Source: an uncultured bacterium (GTDB lineage Bacteria > Verrucomicrobiota > Kiritimatiellia > CAIKKV01). Taken from it: DNA of 64,000 nucleotides. Location: contig CALHRZ010000012.1 in NCBI GenBank assembly GCA_938038445.1, positions 124,001 through 188,000 of the forward strand. Direction: 5' to 3'. Each line of letters starts with the position of its first letter. Within the stretch, counting starts at the first letter, position 1. The translations under genes were made by a program, and so were the position numbers. This document shows, piece after piece, positions 54,428 through 63,700 of the stretch. Under the pieces are notes generated by a model that did no database searches, was not told where the DNA came from, and was given only the letters and a program-made list of their open reading frames with translations.

Positions 54428-56098
54428 ATGTCGGCTCCCCTTGCACTCGCCTATAAAACAAGCCGAATCTGGCTCAACCAGGGACGCCTGCTGAAACGCG
54501 AATCGCGTTTCAAAATGCTGTTCGTCTCTCTGGTCTTCGCCGGAGTCTATTTCGGGGTCCACGCCCTCTTTCTGAACGGCTTTCGTTTCCTGGATACCCT
54601 CGGAAGCCTCGGCACGTTCATCCTCCACAGCCTCTTCGCGCTCTTTTTCCTCGGCCTCGGCCTCATGATGCTCCTTTCGGGCCTCGTCACAGCGTTCTCC
54701 ACCTTCTATGACGCCGACGAAGTCCCCTTCCTCCTCAGCAGCCCCATCCCCGTACGACACATCGCGCTGGCCCGAAGCGCCGAGGCCATTACCCTTTCCT
54801 CCTGGGCCTTCTTCTTTATTATCATCCCCTTTCTCCATGCCTTCCAACGCCACCAATCCCTCCCCCCCTGGTTCTGGGCGGCCGCTTTCGCCTTCGCCAT
54901 CCCCTTCCTGATCCTCACGGCCGGATTGGGCGCCTTCATCGCCCTGCTCGTCGGCCGATGGATGCCCACAGGAAGACGAATCCTCCAAACTGGCCTGTTC
55001 CTATCGGCCGCCGCCATCGCGCTGATTTTCCTGGCCTTTTTCCGCCAATACCGCACAGCCCCCTCCGAAGAAGCCTTCCTCCTTGCCCGCCTCGCACCCG
55101 GCCTCCGACTGGCCAACCGTCCCTGGCTCCCTTCCTGGTGGCTCTCGGAAGGGCTCATGGCACTCGCACGAGGAATGCCCATGCGAGGATTCATGCTCTG
55201 GCTGCTCCTCGCGTCTCACGCCGCCTGGATCCTGCTCGCCCTCGAGGATCTCGGTGGACTTCTGTTCTGGGACGCTTGGCAGCGAATGGCGGTCTCCTCG
55301 CAAACGCGCCGAAAATTAATCCTGTTCCTTCGCGCGGAAACCTGGACCGCCCGTATCCTACCCCACGACCTCCGCGCCCTCCTCTTCAAAGACCTCCGAA
55401 CGTTTCTCCGCGATCCCGCTCAGTGGGGACAAAGCCTGATCTTCTTCGGCCTCCTCGCGCTCTACTTCCTCAACCTGCGTCAGTTCCGTTATCACCTTCT
55501 TCCCGACCTGTGGCGCAATCTGATCGCCTTCCTCAACCTCTTCAGCGTCGCCTCCGTTCTCTGCTCCCTCTCCGCCCGCTTCGTCTATCCCCAACTCAGC
55601 CTCGAAGGCCATGGATTCTGGATCCTCTGGCTCGCCCCCACAAGCCCGCGCCGAATCCTAATCGCCAAATTCGCCTTCTCCGCTTTCGCCATGAGCCTGA
55701 TCAGCATTCTCCTCATGGCGGTTTCCTGCGCAATGTTGAATGTCACCCCCGCAATCCGCGCCGTCGCCTTCACGGTCGGCCTCGCAATTCCCATTGCCCT
55801 CTCCGCCCTCTCAACCGGCCTCGGCGCCCTCTTCCTCGACTTGCGCGAACGCAACCCCGCCGCCATCGTCTCCGGCTTCGGCGGCACCCTCAACCTCGTC
55901 TGCGGCCTCCTCTTCATGCTCGCCGCCATTCTTCCTTTCGCCTCTCTTTTCCACCTCCATCACCTCGGCCGTCTTCCGGATCGCTCCCTTTTCCAATGGC
56001 TCGCCTCCGCCCATCTCTTCCTCCTGATCGCGACCTCCCTTGCCGTCTTTTTCCCGCTCCGTCTCGGACTCCACGCCCTTGAATTTCGCGACAATTGA
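54428..56098 (+). CDS. ABC transporter permease (putative ABC exporter, ABC_tran_2-like)
   Basis: A 556-aa integral membrane protein with about twelve hydrophobic segments and a cytosolic middle region (about residues 300-360, HDLRALLFKDLRTFLRDPAQW). The FYDADEVPFLLSSPIPVRHI motif near residue 92 and LWLAPTSPRRILIAKF are typical of large Ecs/ABC_tran_2-type permeases. With a second permease (56958) and ATPase (57857) downstream it likely forms an exporter. The start lacks a Shine-Dalgarno sequence and sits 8 bases after a terminator; a later start (Met30) is possible. Confidence 0.82.
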   Translation: MSAPLALAYKTSRIWLNQGRLLKRESRFKMLFVSLVFAGVYFGVHALFLNGFRFLDTLGSLGTFILHSLFALFFLGLGLMMLLSGLVTAFSTFYDADEVPFLLSSPIPVRHIALARSAEAITLSSWAFFFIIIPFLHAFQRHQSLPPWFWAAAFAFAIPFLILTAGLGAFIALLVGRWMPTGRRILQTGLFLSAAAIALIFLAFFRQYRTAPSEEAFLLARLAPGLRLANRPWLPSWWLSEGLMALARGMPMRGFMLWLLLASHAAWILLALEDLGGLLFWDAWQRMAVSSQTRRKLILFLRAETWTARILPHDLRALLFKDLRTFLRDPAQWGQSLIFFGLLALYFLNLRQFRYHLLPDLWRNLIAFLNLFSVASVLCSLSARFVYPQLSLEGHGFWILWLAPTSPRRILIAKFAFSAFAMSLISILLMAVSCAMLNVTPAIRAVAFTVGLAIPIALSALSTGLGALFLDLRERNPAAIVSGFGGTLNLVCGLLFMLAAILPFASLFHLHHLGRLPDRSLFQWLASAHLFLLIATSLAVFFPLRLGLHALEFRDN

Positions 56099-56157
56099 CC
56101 CCTTTCTCCGTTAACCCGTTGCCTCGGCTTCGAATTTCTCCCATACTATAGGGTGAT

Positions 56158-56961
56158 ATGAACCGTGGATGGGTTTGGATCCCGCTCGTCTTTCTCGCCG
56201 GCTTAATCCTCGGCGCTCTCCACCCCCGCGCCGAATTGCGCCAAACCCGAAACGAACTCGAGACCCGTAAAAAAGCGGAACAAACACCCCCTACCCAAGT
56301 CGAACGCCTCGACCGCCTTCTCCAATTGCTTCCAATGGACCCTCCGCGCGCCGACTCGCGTTCACAACGGCTCCCTGCCTCTCCCGCATCCGACACCGCT
56401 TCCGCCGACCCGGAATCCCCCCCTGCCCTTTCCCCCACGAACACCGACGCTTCCTCTGCGGAAAACCTCACTCCAGAGGAACGCCGGGCGCAGTTCGAAG
56501 CCCGCCTTAAACAAGCCGCGGAAGCTTGGCGTTTGCGGGCAGAAATCGCCCGAAATACCTTCGCCGCTCAGACCGGTTTAAACGCCACCGAACTTGCCGC
56601 CTTCGACGCCGCCATCCAAACCATGAACAGCCGGCTCGAAACCCTCTTCTCCGACCTCGCAAACCGCCTGCGCCAAGGCGAAACCATGACCCCCGAAACC
56701 GGCCTCGCCGTCCTGCACGACGCAAGCGGCATCCTCCTCGACGCCTACCAGGAACTCGATGAATCCCTCCCCCCCACCTGGCGAACCGATGCCGGCCCAA
56801 CATTCGATATCGTTCAGCAGGTGGACCCGGATGTTCTCAATCCTCTCGTGGAAGTCCGCGATGCCCTCGCCGTCCGCCCCTCCGAAACCGGAATGCCGAC
56901 TCCCCCTCGCAGAGGACCCATCCGACGGCTCTTCATGCCACCGCCGCCCTCCAACCCATGA
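56158..56961 (+). CDS. Membrane-anchored unknown protein, 267 aa
   Basis: No family recognised. One N-terminal membrane helix (VWIPLVFLAGLILGALH) is followed by a charged coiled-coil-like segment (ELRQTRNELETRKKAE), a Ser/Pro/Ala-rich linker to about residue 100, and a helical domain (FEARLKQAAEAWRLRAEIARN, LSDLANRL-type repeats). The tail is Pro-rich. The stop overlaps the next permease gene as ATGA, so it is probably an accessory part of the ABC exporter. Confidence 0.72.
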   Translation: MNRGWVWIPLVFLAGLILGALHPRAELRQTRNELETRKKAEQTPPTQVERLDRLLQLLPMDPPRADSRSQRLPASPASDTASADPESPPALSPTNTDASSAENLTPEERRAQFEARLKQAAEAWRLRAEIARNTFAAQTGLNATELAAFDAAIQTMNSRLETLFSDLANRLRQGETMTPETGLAVLHDASGILLDAYQELDESLPPTWRTDAGPTFDIVQQVDPDVLNPLVEVRDALAVRPSETGMPTPPRRGPIRRLFMPPPPSNP

Positions 56962-57860
56962 GCCGCTTCTTCTTCCAATTGACGGTCCTCAGCCGTTTCG
57001 AAATCGCCGACTCCATCCGCAGCCGGCGAGCCGCTGCGGTATTCGCCCTCTATCTCGCCGCCGCCCTCCTCGGCATCAACGCCTTCGCCACGGCCCTCCA
57101 GCGCCTCGAATTGCAACTGGCCGAACTGCTCCAGACCGGACCCCTGCAACCCGGCGCCCTCGCCGACAGCCTCTGGAAATCGGCTCGCTTCCGACAGATG
57201 ATCGTCGCGCTCGTCGGCGACCGCCAAACCGCACTCAGCCTCCTCGAAATCCCCCCAATCGCCCTCCTCTACGGCTTCCTCGCTTTCTTTTATACTCCCT
57301 TCTTCGCCCTCCTCTCCTCTACACCCCGCGTCTCCACCGAGGTCTATTCCGGTTCCTGCCGATTCCTGCTCTTCCGGACCTCCCGCAGCGCGTGGATTCT
57401 CAGCAAGTTCATCGGTCAATCCGCTCTCGTCTTCCTCGCCCTCGCACTCAGCGCCGCCGCAGCTTGGACCTTGGCCCGCTTCCGCCTCGCAGGCATGAAC
57501 CCTACTTCCGCCGCATGGGGCATTGCGCTGATGACCGGTAAGGCCTGGCTTTTTTCCCTCCCCTTCGTCGCACTCGGTCTCGCCATTTCCCAATGGGTCC
57601 GCTCTCCCAATACCGCTCAAGCCGCCGGCTTTCTGGCCTGGATCGGTTCCGGCGCCCTGGCCTGGTTCGCCAAACGCTATGCCGGCGAAGGACCGCGCAT
57701 CGCCTGGGAGGCCGTCGCCCTCGCCGTCCCCCAGGGCTTTCAACTCGACCTCTGGCGCATGGAGCTTGCCCCCTTCCTTCACGCCGCCTTCTGGCTCACC
57801 GTCCTCTCCTCCGCCTATCTGGCCGCAGGCTACGCACGATTCGCCCGGAGCGACCTGTGA
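56958..57860 (+). CDS. ABC-2 type transporter permease
   Basis: A 300-aa integral membrane protein with about six helices. The N-terminal FEIADSIRSRRAAAVFALYLAAALLGINAFA and the central RVSTEVYSGSCRFLLFRTSRSAWILSKFIGQ (coupling-helix region, VSTE-x-YSG typical of ABC-2 permeases) support the call. Coupled by overlaps to the gene upstream (ATGA) and the ATPase downstream (GTGA). Substrate unknown. Confidence 0.86.
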   Translation: MSRFFFQLTVLSRFEIADSIRSRRAAAVFALYLAAALLGINAFATALQRLELQLAELLQTGPLQPGALADSLWKSARFRQMIVALVGDRQTALSLLEIPPIALLYGFLAFFYTPFFALLSSTPRVSTEVYSGSCRFLLFRTSRSAWILSKFIGQSALVFLALALSAAAAWTLARFRLAGMNPTSAAWGIALMTGKAWLFSLPFVALGLAISQWVRSPNTAQAAGFLAWIGSGALAWFAKRYAGEGPRIAWEAVALAVPQGFQLDLWRMELAPFLHAAFWLTVLSSAYLAAGYARFARSDL

Positions 57861-58804
57861 AGTCCGCCCTCGTCTTCGATCAGGTCACCAAGTCCTACGG
57901 CTCCCGCCGCGCGTTAGACAGCCTCTCCTTCGCCATCCCCGCCGGTTCTCTCTGCGGCCTCATCGGCAGCAACGGCGCAGGCAAAACTACCGCCTTATCC
58001 CTCGCTGCCGGTCTCTTGTCCCCTGACCACGGCCAACTCGATGTGCTGGAAAACGGACCCTTCGATCCCGATCGCCACGCCGGTAAAGTTTCCCTCCTCC
58101 CGCAGGATTCCCAACTCCCCCCTGAAGCCACCGTCTGGGAACTGCTCCGTCTCTATGCCCTCCTGCAAAACGTGCCCCAACATAAGGTGGACGCCACCGT
58201 CCGCCACGCGATCCAAACAGTTCATCTGGACGATCGGCTCCACTCCCCCATCCGTACCCTCTCCCACGGCATGCGCCGCCGCGTGATGATCGCTCAAGCC
58301 TTCCTCGGAAACCCCACCCTCGTACTGCTCGACGAACCCCTCAACGGCCTCGACCCCCGCGAAGCCGCCTCGACCCGCGAACTCTTCGCCTCCTGGAAAG
58401 GCCGCGCAACCCTCGTCATTAGTTCCCATGTGCTCTCCGAACTCGAACGACTCTGCGATTTCCTCGTGATCATCGAAAACGGTCGCACCCTCCATCAAGG
58501 ACCGCTTTCCGATTGGCTCGGCCGCGGCGCCCTGCTTCTCTATGCCTTGGACGGTACACCCTTCGACCTGGAATCCCTCCAATCCGAAGCGCCAGATATC
58601 GCCATGACGCTTTCGGCCGACCGGCGCCTCCTCAAGTGCCGCTACAATGCCACACGGCTCGATGCCGCCGCCCTCAACCGTTTGATCCTTCAGCGCCTCC
58701 TGCAGGCCGGCGTCGGTATCCACGCCGTGCAACCCGGTGACACCCTCGAATCCAGTTACCTGGCCGCCGTTCCTTCGAACACTCCAAACCCCGTTTCTTC
58801 TTGA
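57857..58804 (+). CDS. ABC transporter ATP-binding protein
   Basis: A 315-aa ATPase that powers the two permeases before it. Walker A is GSNGAGKTT, the signature is LSHGMRRRVMIAQAF (LSHGM for the usual LSGGQ, common in ABC-2 exporters), Walker B is LVLLDEPLNGLDP, and the H-loop is VISSHVLSELER. The start is GTG at 57857 overlapping the permease stop as GTGA; the longer track ORF reads back through the permease. The last about 90 residues form an accessory C-terminal domain. Confidence 0.94.
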   Translation: MKSALVFDQVTKSYGSRRALDSLSFAIPAGSLCGLIGSNGAGKTTALSLAAGLLSPDHGQLDVLENGPFDPDRHAGKVSLLPQDSQLPPEATVWELLRLYALLQNVPQHKVDATVRHAIQTVHLDDRLHSPIRTLSHGMRRRVMIAQAFLGNPTLVLLDEPLNGLDPREAASTRELFASWKGRATLVISSHVLSELERLCDFLVIIENGRTLHQGPLSDWLGRGALLLYALDGTPFDLESLQSEAPDIAMTLSADRRLLKCRYNATRLDAAALNRLILQRLLQAGVGIHAVQPGDTLESSYLAAVPSNTPNPVSS

Positions 58805-58836
58805 GTTTTCCGCCCCATCGGCCTATCGTAAATTCC

Positions 58837-59868
58837 ATGCGCACTCCCCTTAAACTCTGGCACTTGTGGCACATTCTCCGCGATTACCGCGCCGGAAAGG
58901 AAACCGTCTCCACACCCCCCATCCGCCTGTGGATCGAATCCGCCGCCCCCTGCAACCTGCGCTGTGTCATGTGTCCAAATAAAGAAATGCCCTCCACGGA
59001 AAAAGGGTTGATGTCCCTCGACCTCTTTCGGCGGATTCTCGACCAAGCGGCCCCCTTCGCCGGCGACATCTACCTCCACCACCGCGGAGAACCCCTCCTG
59101 AATCCCGCCCTGTTCGATATGTTCGCCTACGCCCGACACAAAAAAGTCCGCACCCGTGTCCATTCGAACGGAACCCTTTTGACGGCAGAACGGGCCGACC
59201 TCCTCCTCGCTTCCCCCCCCGATATGATCTCCTTCTCAATAGACGGATTCGAAAAAGAAACTTACGAACGAATCCGCGTGGGAGCCTCCTTCGAAAAAAC
59301 CCTCGACAATGTGTTCGGCTTCCTAAAACGAAAACAAACCGCCCGCGCTCGCCATCCATATGTCATCGTCGAAAAAATCCTCTTCAAAGGAAGCCACGAA
59401 TCCCCGGAAACCCGGGCCCGCGTCCAAGATCTCACCCGCCGCTTCCTCGAAGCCGGTGCCGACGAAGTCATCGAAAAAGAGGAATACGAATGGGCGGAAG
59501 GAAAACCGGCAAACATCCCACCGCCTCCCCGCACGCTTTCAAAATGCACCTTCCCCTGGTATGCCATGGTCATCCTGTGGAACGGCCTCGTTACCCCTTG
59601 CCCGCAAGATTTCTGGGGGAAAATGGTCCTGGGCGATGCCTCCAAACAGCCGCTGCTGGATATTTGGAACGGACCTGCCTACCGCGCCCTCCGAGCCGCT
59701 TACCGCGGCAACTTGGCGGATCAACCGCTCTGTCTAAACTGTGACCGCTTGCGCCGCAAAACCGTCGGCGGGCTCCCCCTGCAATATATGGCCACCTTCC
59801 TCGCCGATCACCTGCTCGGATACAATGCCCTTCGCCGTTGGATCGGAAGCGCGGAACGAAACCGATAA
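58837..59868 (+). CDS. Radical SAM/SPASM domain protein
   Basis: A 343-aa radical SAM enzyme. The [4Fe-4S] site is C-x3-C-x2-C (Cys39, 43, 46 in CNLRCVMC), followed by HHRGEPLLNP and FSIDGFEKETYERIRVG. A C-terminal SPASM-type cysteine set (CTFPWYAMVILWNG, VTPCPQDF, CLNC) could bind auxiliary clusters. The family modifies peptides, sugars or sulfatases (anSME). The 33-base gap to the ABC ATPase and same strand suggest cotranscription. I do not assign the reaction. No Shine-Dalgarno sequence is obvious at the chosen ATG. Confidence 0.88.
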   Translation: MRTPLKLWHLWHILRDYRAGKETVSTPPIRLWIESAAPCNLRCVMCPNKEMPSTEKGLMSLDLFRRILDQAAPFAGDIYLHHRGEPLLNPALFDMFAYARHKKVRTRVHSNGTLLTAERADLLLASPPDMISFSIDGFEKETYERIRVGASFEKTLDNVFGFLKRKQTARARHPYVIVEKILFKGSHESPETRARVQDLTRRFLEAGADEVIEKEEYEWAEGKPANIPPPPRTLSKCTFPWYAMVILWNGLVTPCPQDFWGKMVLGDASKQPLLDIWNGPAYRALRAAYRGNLADQPLCLNCDRLRRKTVGGLPLQYMATFLADHLLGYNALRRWIGSAERNR

Positions 59869-59875
59869 AAAACGA

Positions 59876-60595
59876 TCAAACGCCCCGTTCCGCCGGTGCC
59901 GTTGCAAGGCGAACGGTCGGAAACAACTTCCGAATCGCAATTCCGGCGGCCACAAATAGCAGAAGCGTCAGGACAACGGCCAAAACATAATACGCCGGAT
60001 GCGGCCGTTGCATCAGTTTTCCCCATGCCGCATAGACCAACGAAGAAGGAATCATCCCAAGCAGCGTGGCGGATAGATACGTCTTCATCTCCATGTGCAA
60101 GGCACCGGCCGTCACGTTGACCAGCCCGCAATGAGTTAACGGAAACGCCCGCAGAAAGAAAAGAAAAAGAAAACTCCGACGGTTATCCAACCGCCCCGCA
60201 GCCCTCAGCCACCGACGCCAACGAGAGCCGGACCGCCGCAGCATCCGGCGGGTCAGAAGAAAGTGGACGGTTGAGCCCAGACCGCTCGCAAAAACCCCCA
60301 ATGCCGTGCCGCACCAAATTCCATACAGGGCGCCCGCTACAAACACCATCGGCCAACGGGGAATCATAAGAAACGGCAACACAAACCCAATGCCCGCCAG
60401 CGCAAGAGGACCCCATACTCCAAGCCGCTCCACCGTCGCTTCGATGCTCGATGGAGAAAACCGTTCCTTCAGACCACGGTTATGACCCAACCATACCATG
60501 GTGAGTGCAAAGAGAAGAAAGAGGAAAAAACGAATATATCCCTTCGCAGGCGAAAGGGGTAGTTCCGCTTCTTCGCGCTTGGTGTTTCCCGTCAT
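59876..60595 (-). CDS. TVP38/TMEM64 (VTT domain) membrane protein
   Basis: Inner-membrane protein of 239 aa from the DedA-like superfamily, thought to be lipid scramblases or flippases. The VTT core contains FLMIPRWPMVFVAGALYGIWCGTALGVFASGLGSTVHFLL and the hallmark FLRAFPLTHCGLVNVTAGALHM. Five to six membrane helices are visible. The start at 60595 (MTGNTKREEAEL) is chosen over the longer track ORF, whose extra N-terminus is not hydrophobic and has no family match. Single gene, convergent with the radical SAM gene. Confidence 0.87.
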   Translation of the reverse strand: MTGNTKREEAELPLSPAKGYIRFFLFLLFALTMVWLGHNRGLKERFSPSSIEATVERLGVWGPLALAGIGFVLPFLMIPRWPMVFVAGALYGIWCGTALGVFASGLGSTVHFLLTRRMLRRSGSRWRRWLRAAGRLDNRRSFLFLFFLRAFPLTHCGLVNVTAGALHMEMKTYLSATLLGMIPSSLVYAAWGKLMQRPHPAYYVLAVVLTLLLFVAAGIAIRKLFPTVRLATAPAERGV

Positions 60596-60708
60596 GCCCG
60601 CCAGAATACCCGAAGCCGACCCCCCGTTCAACCTTCTCGGATTACATCCCCCACCGTTCCGCCACGCCTCGTCATCAAAAGCTGCACCAAAAACCGAACG
60701 GCTTCCGA

Positions 60709-63700
60709 TCAACGAATGATCATCAACGTCCCGGAAGGCGGCGGCAGCTCCAATGCGCCCATGTCTGGCACCCCTTGCAGAATTCTCGGCCGCCCCGCAA
60801 GATCCGTCGCACCCGTCATCCAATCCAGCACCAGGCCGGCATTCCGACAGGGGGAGGCGGCTTTCAACACCCCGTCCCCGCTCAGCAAGTTCTCAAAAAG
60901 AGGCTCGGCCGTAATATTGCCGTTGACCCCCTCGGTCAAATCGGACGCGCAACTGTACCCCACGGCGGCAGAAGTCAAAATTCGGATGTTGTTCACCGTA
61001 TTGGACATGAGATTGGCGTTGAAATAAACGATGGTGTTGGTGATGCTCCCACCGTTTTGATAAATCCCATCGCCGGATGCCGTGCTATCCGGGTTGCGGG
61101 TTTGATTGGAAATGACCGTGCAGTTTTCTACCCATGTCCCCGGATTGATATAAAGTCCGCCGCCATAGCCACTGTTCCTCGTATTCGGGCAAGCACGGTT
61201 AAACGCGAACAGAGAGTTCCGAATGATGTTCGTTCCGCCAATGGCATACAGGCCGCCACCCCACGATTGATGGTTCCCGCCGGCATCCGCGTCGTTTCGA
61301 ATAAACCGGCTAGCTACCACCCTCAGGGCGCAACCCGTGGCGGCCAGACCACCCCCCAACGACCGATTGTTGGCAGAAACAACCGGCCCGCCATAGGCAA
61401 TATTACCGACAAAAAGGCAATTCGATACGTCCAAACGACTCGAAAGGGCAAACAAGCCCCCTCCCCACATATAACTGTTGCCGCTGGTACGCCCTTGATT
61501 GTTCGTAAAGATGCAATGCTCGATCGTCAAATCGGAATACTCCATCCGAATTCCCCCCCCACTCCCGGGCGCAATCGGTTGAGCCGCCAACTCTGTGGTA
61601 TACCCATCCGCCAGGGTAAGGCCGGAAAGCAACCCGCCGGCATAACTCATGAAAAGAATTCGGAAATTACCCGCCGAAGAATTCCGCCGAAGAATCGTCG
61701 GCCACAACTGCCAATCCCGCAGCCCAGGCGTGCCCACCCCCTCATATCCCCCCCGAACCTCGACGCCCGCCGTGCCCGACCATACCACAGTCGTGGAAAG
61801 CATAAACGTCTCCCCCCGCAGATAAATCACATTCGACCCCAAGGCCATATCCAGCGCACTCTGAAGGGAGTGAAACGCCTTACCCCAACTCGTGCCATCG
61901 GAGTTGTCCCCCGCCGTCGAAACGTACATCTGCGACGGCGAAACAAATACATACCCTCCCTTGGACAATTCTTCCGATTCGCTCAGATCATTTGCCACGA
62001 CGAGTCGAACATGGTATCGCCCAGGCGTGTAAAGATGAGAGACCGCCCGTTTGTCTGCACCCGATTCGTCCACAACCGCATCGTTCTCATAATCCCAAGA
62101 ATAAACCAATCCATTGGTTTGAGCCCCATGAACATACGCCTCAAAACTCACATTCAACGCATCCCATCCCTCACGCGGATTCCCGATAAAATTGATACGT
62201 AAGGGACCCTCATTCGGAGGCTGAGCCTCGTAAAAGCCCATGTCAGGTGCCCCGTTCCGAATCCTCGACTGCCCATCCCCATCCACGGCGGTCGCCATCC
62301 AGCTCTGCTCCAAGGCACTGTCCATGGCAGGCGACCCCGGACGCAACCGATAATTGGAGGTCGCATGATCCCACAACTGAGCACCGGGTCCCCTGTTGCC
62401 CGTCCCGCCCCGGCCCGGCGTTGTGCAAGAATAACTCACGGTTCCGCCGGTTTCCGAAATGCTCACGTCTTGGCCGTCCCACAAACGGGAGTTGCTGTCA
62501 AAAACACAGTTGAGAACCTGCGGAAGCACACCCGCAAGAAAAACACCCGCTACCGTGCTCGCCTCCTGCGAACGATTCCCCGCCACCGTCACGCTTTCGA
62601 TCGCCCCCCCGCTCGCATAGATGCCGCCACCGTCTCGAATGGCGAAATTGTCCGCGACCAGGGTGTTGCGAATCAAACCCCGGACCATCACAATGCCGCC
62701 GCCCAGCGCATTGATGTTCACCGTCGCCGTCATCGTGTTGGAGACAATCACACAGTCCGAAACATTTCCCGCCATCAGATAAATACCCCCCCCCTGGCGG
62801 AGTGCAATGGCTTGCCCGCTCAAACTGTTTCCCGATATCCGACAGCGCTCAAGCCAAGAATTGCCGCTGTTCAGGTAAACTCCCCCACCATAGTTGCCGC
62901 CGTTGTTTCCAAACCAGCCCTTGTTTTGGATAATCACACTATCCACCACCTTCCATTCGCCTCCCCATACGGCAAGCCCGGCACCTAACCCATCGCCTGT
63001 ATTGGATTGGCCATTCCCCGACTGGTTGGCCACAATCACACATTGCGTGATCACGCCGAAACTATTGTGGGCGTACACCCCAACCCCAAACAGATGTTCA
63101 TTCATAATCCCGCGAATCGTGCAGTTGGTGACCCGAACTTCGGAAAGGGTCAACATGCTGTTCAAAAGGTAGAGCCCAGCCCCCCGGCGGTTGAAAGGGT
63201 TTTCATAGTTCAGAGCTTGATACGGAAAAGCCGCCCCATTCGTCAGATATCCCCCCTCGACGGTCAACCGCGCAATCATCGCGTCGCCCACGTTCCCCCA
63301 CAGTTCAAGGGCTCGATTCGTCGAATTCACAGCCCTTAAAACCGTTGCATCCATGCCCGATCCGATCAGTCGAATCCCGATCTTGTCCATTCGAAGAGGA
63401 AAACGCTCCTGCGGAAAAGCAAAAACCCCCTGCCCAATGTGAATCCACGTTCCCGGCTTGGCGGCCGAAAGCGCCTTGGTCACCGTCGCAAAGGGTTGCG
63501 CTTCGGTCCCCGGATTGTCGTCATGGCCCGAAACCTCCACATAAAGATCGGCGTGGTCGGGATCCCACATCAGATGTCCATCCGCAACCGTTTGGGGAAC
63601 CCCACCCCTATAATGATACCCCACATCGGCCGCTCCACTATCCGCCACGCCATTCGTGCCTGTCCCCCGATCCCCAAGCCCCCAGAAGGACGCCGTATTG

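Noticed and set aside
53393-54988. 531-aa minus-strand ORF
   Set aside because: Crosses the sugar isomerase gene, a strong terminator and the start of the permease gene; Glu/Gly-rich antisense translation.
54958-56082. 374-aa plus-strand ORF rich in Arg and Pro
   Set aside because: Out-of-frame shadow of the ABC permease gene.
56100-56157. Sequence GGCTTCGAATTTCTCCC resembling a tRNA T-loop tail
   Set aside because: No matching acceptor, D or anticodon arms in the surrounding bases.
60505-62202. 565-aa plus-strand ORF
   Set aside because: Antisense to the beta-helix protein; no domain and Arg/Pro-rich.
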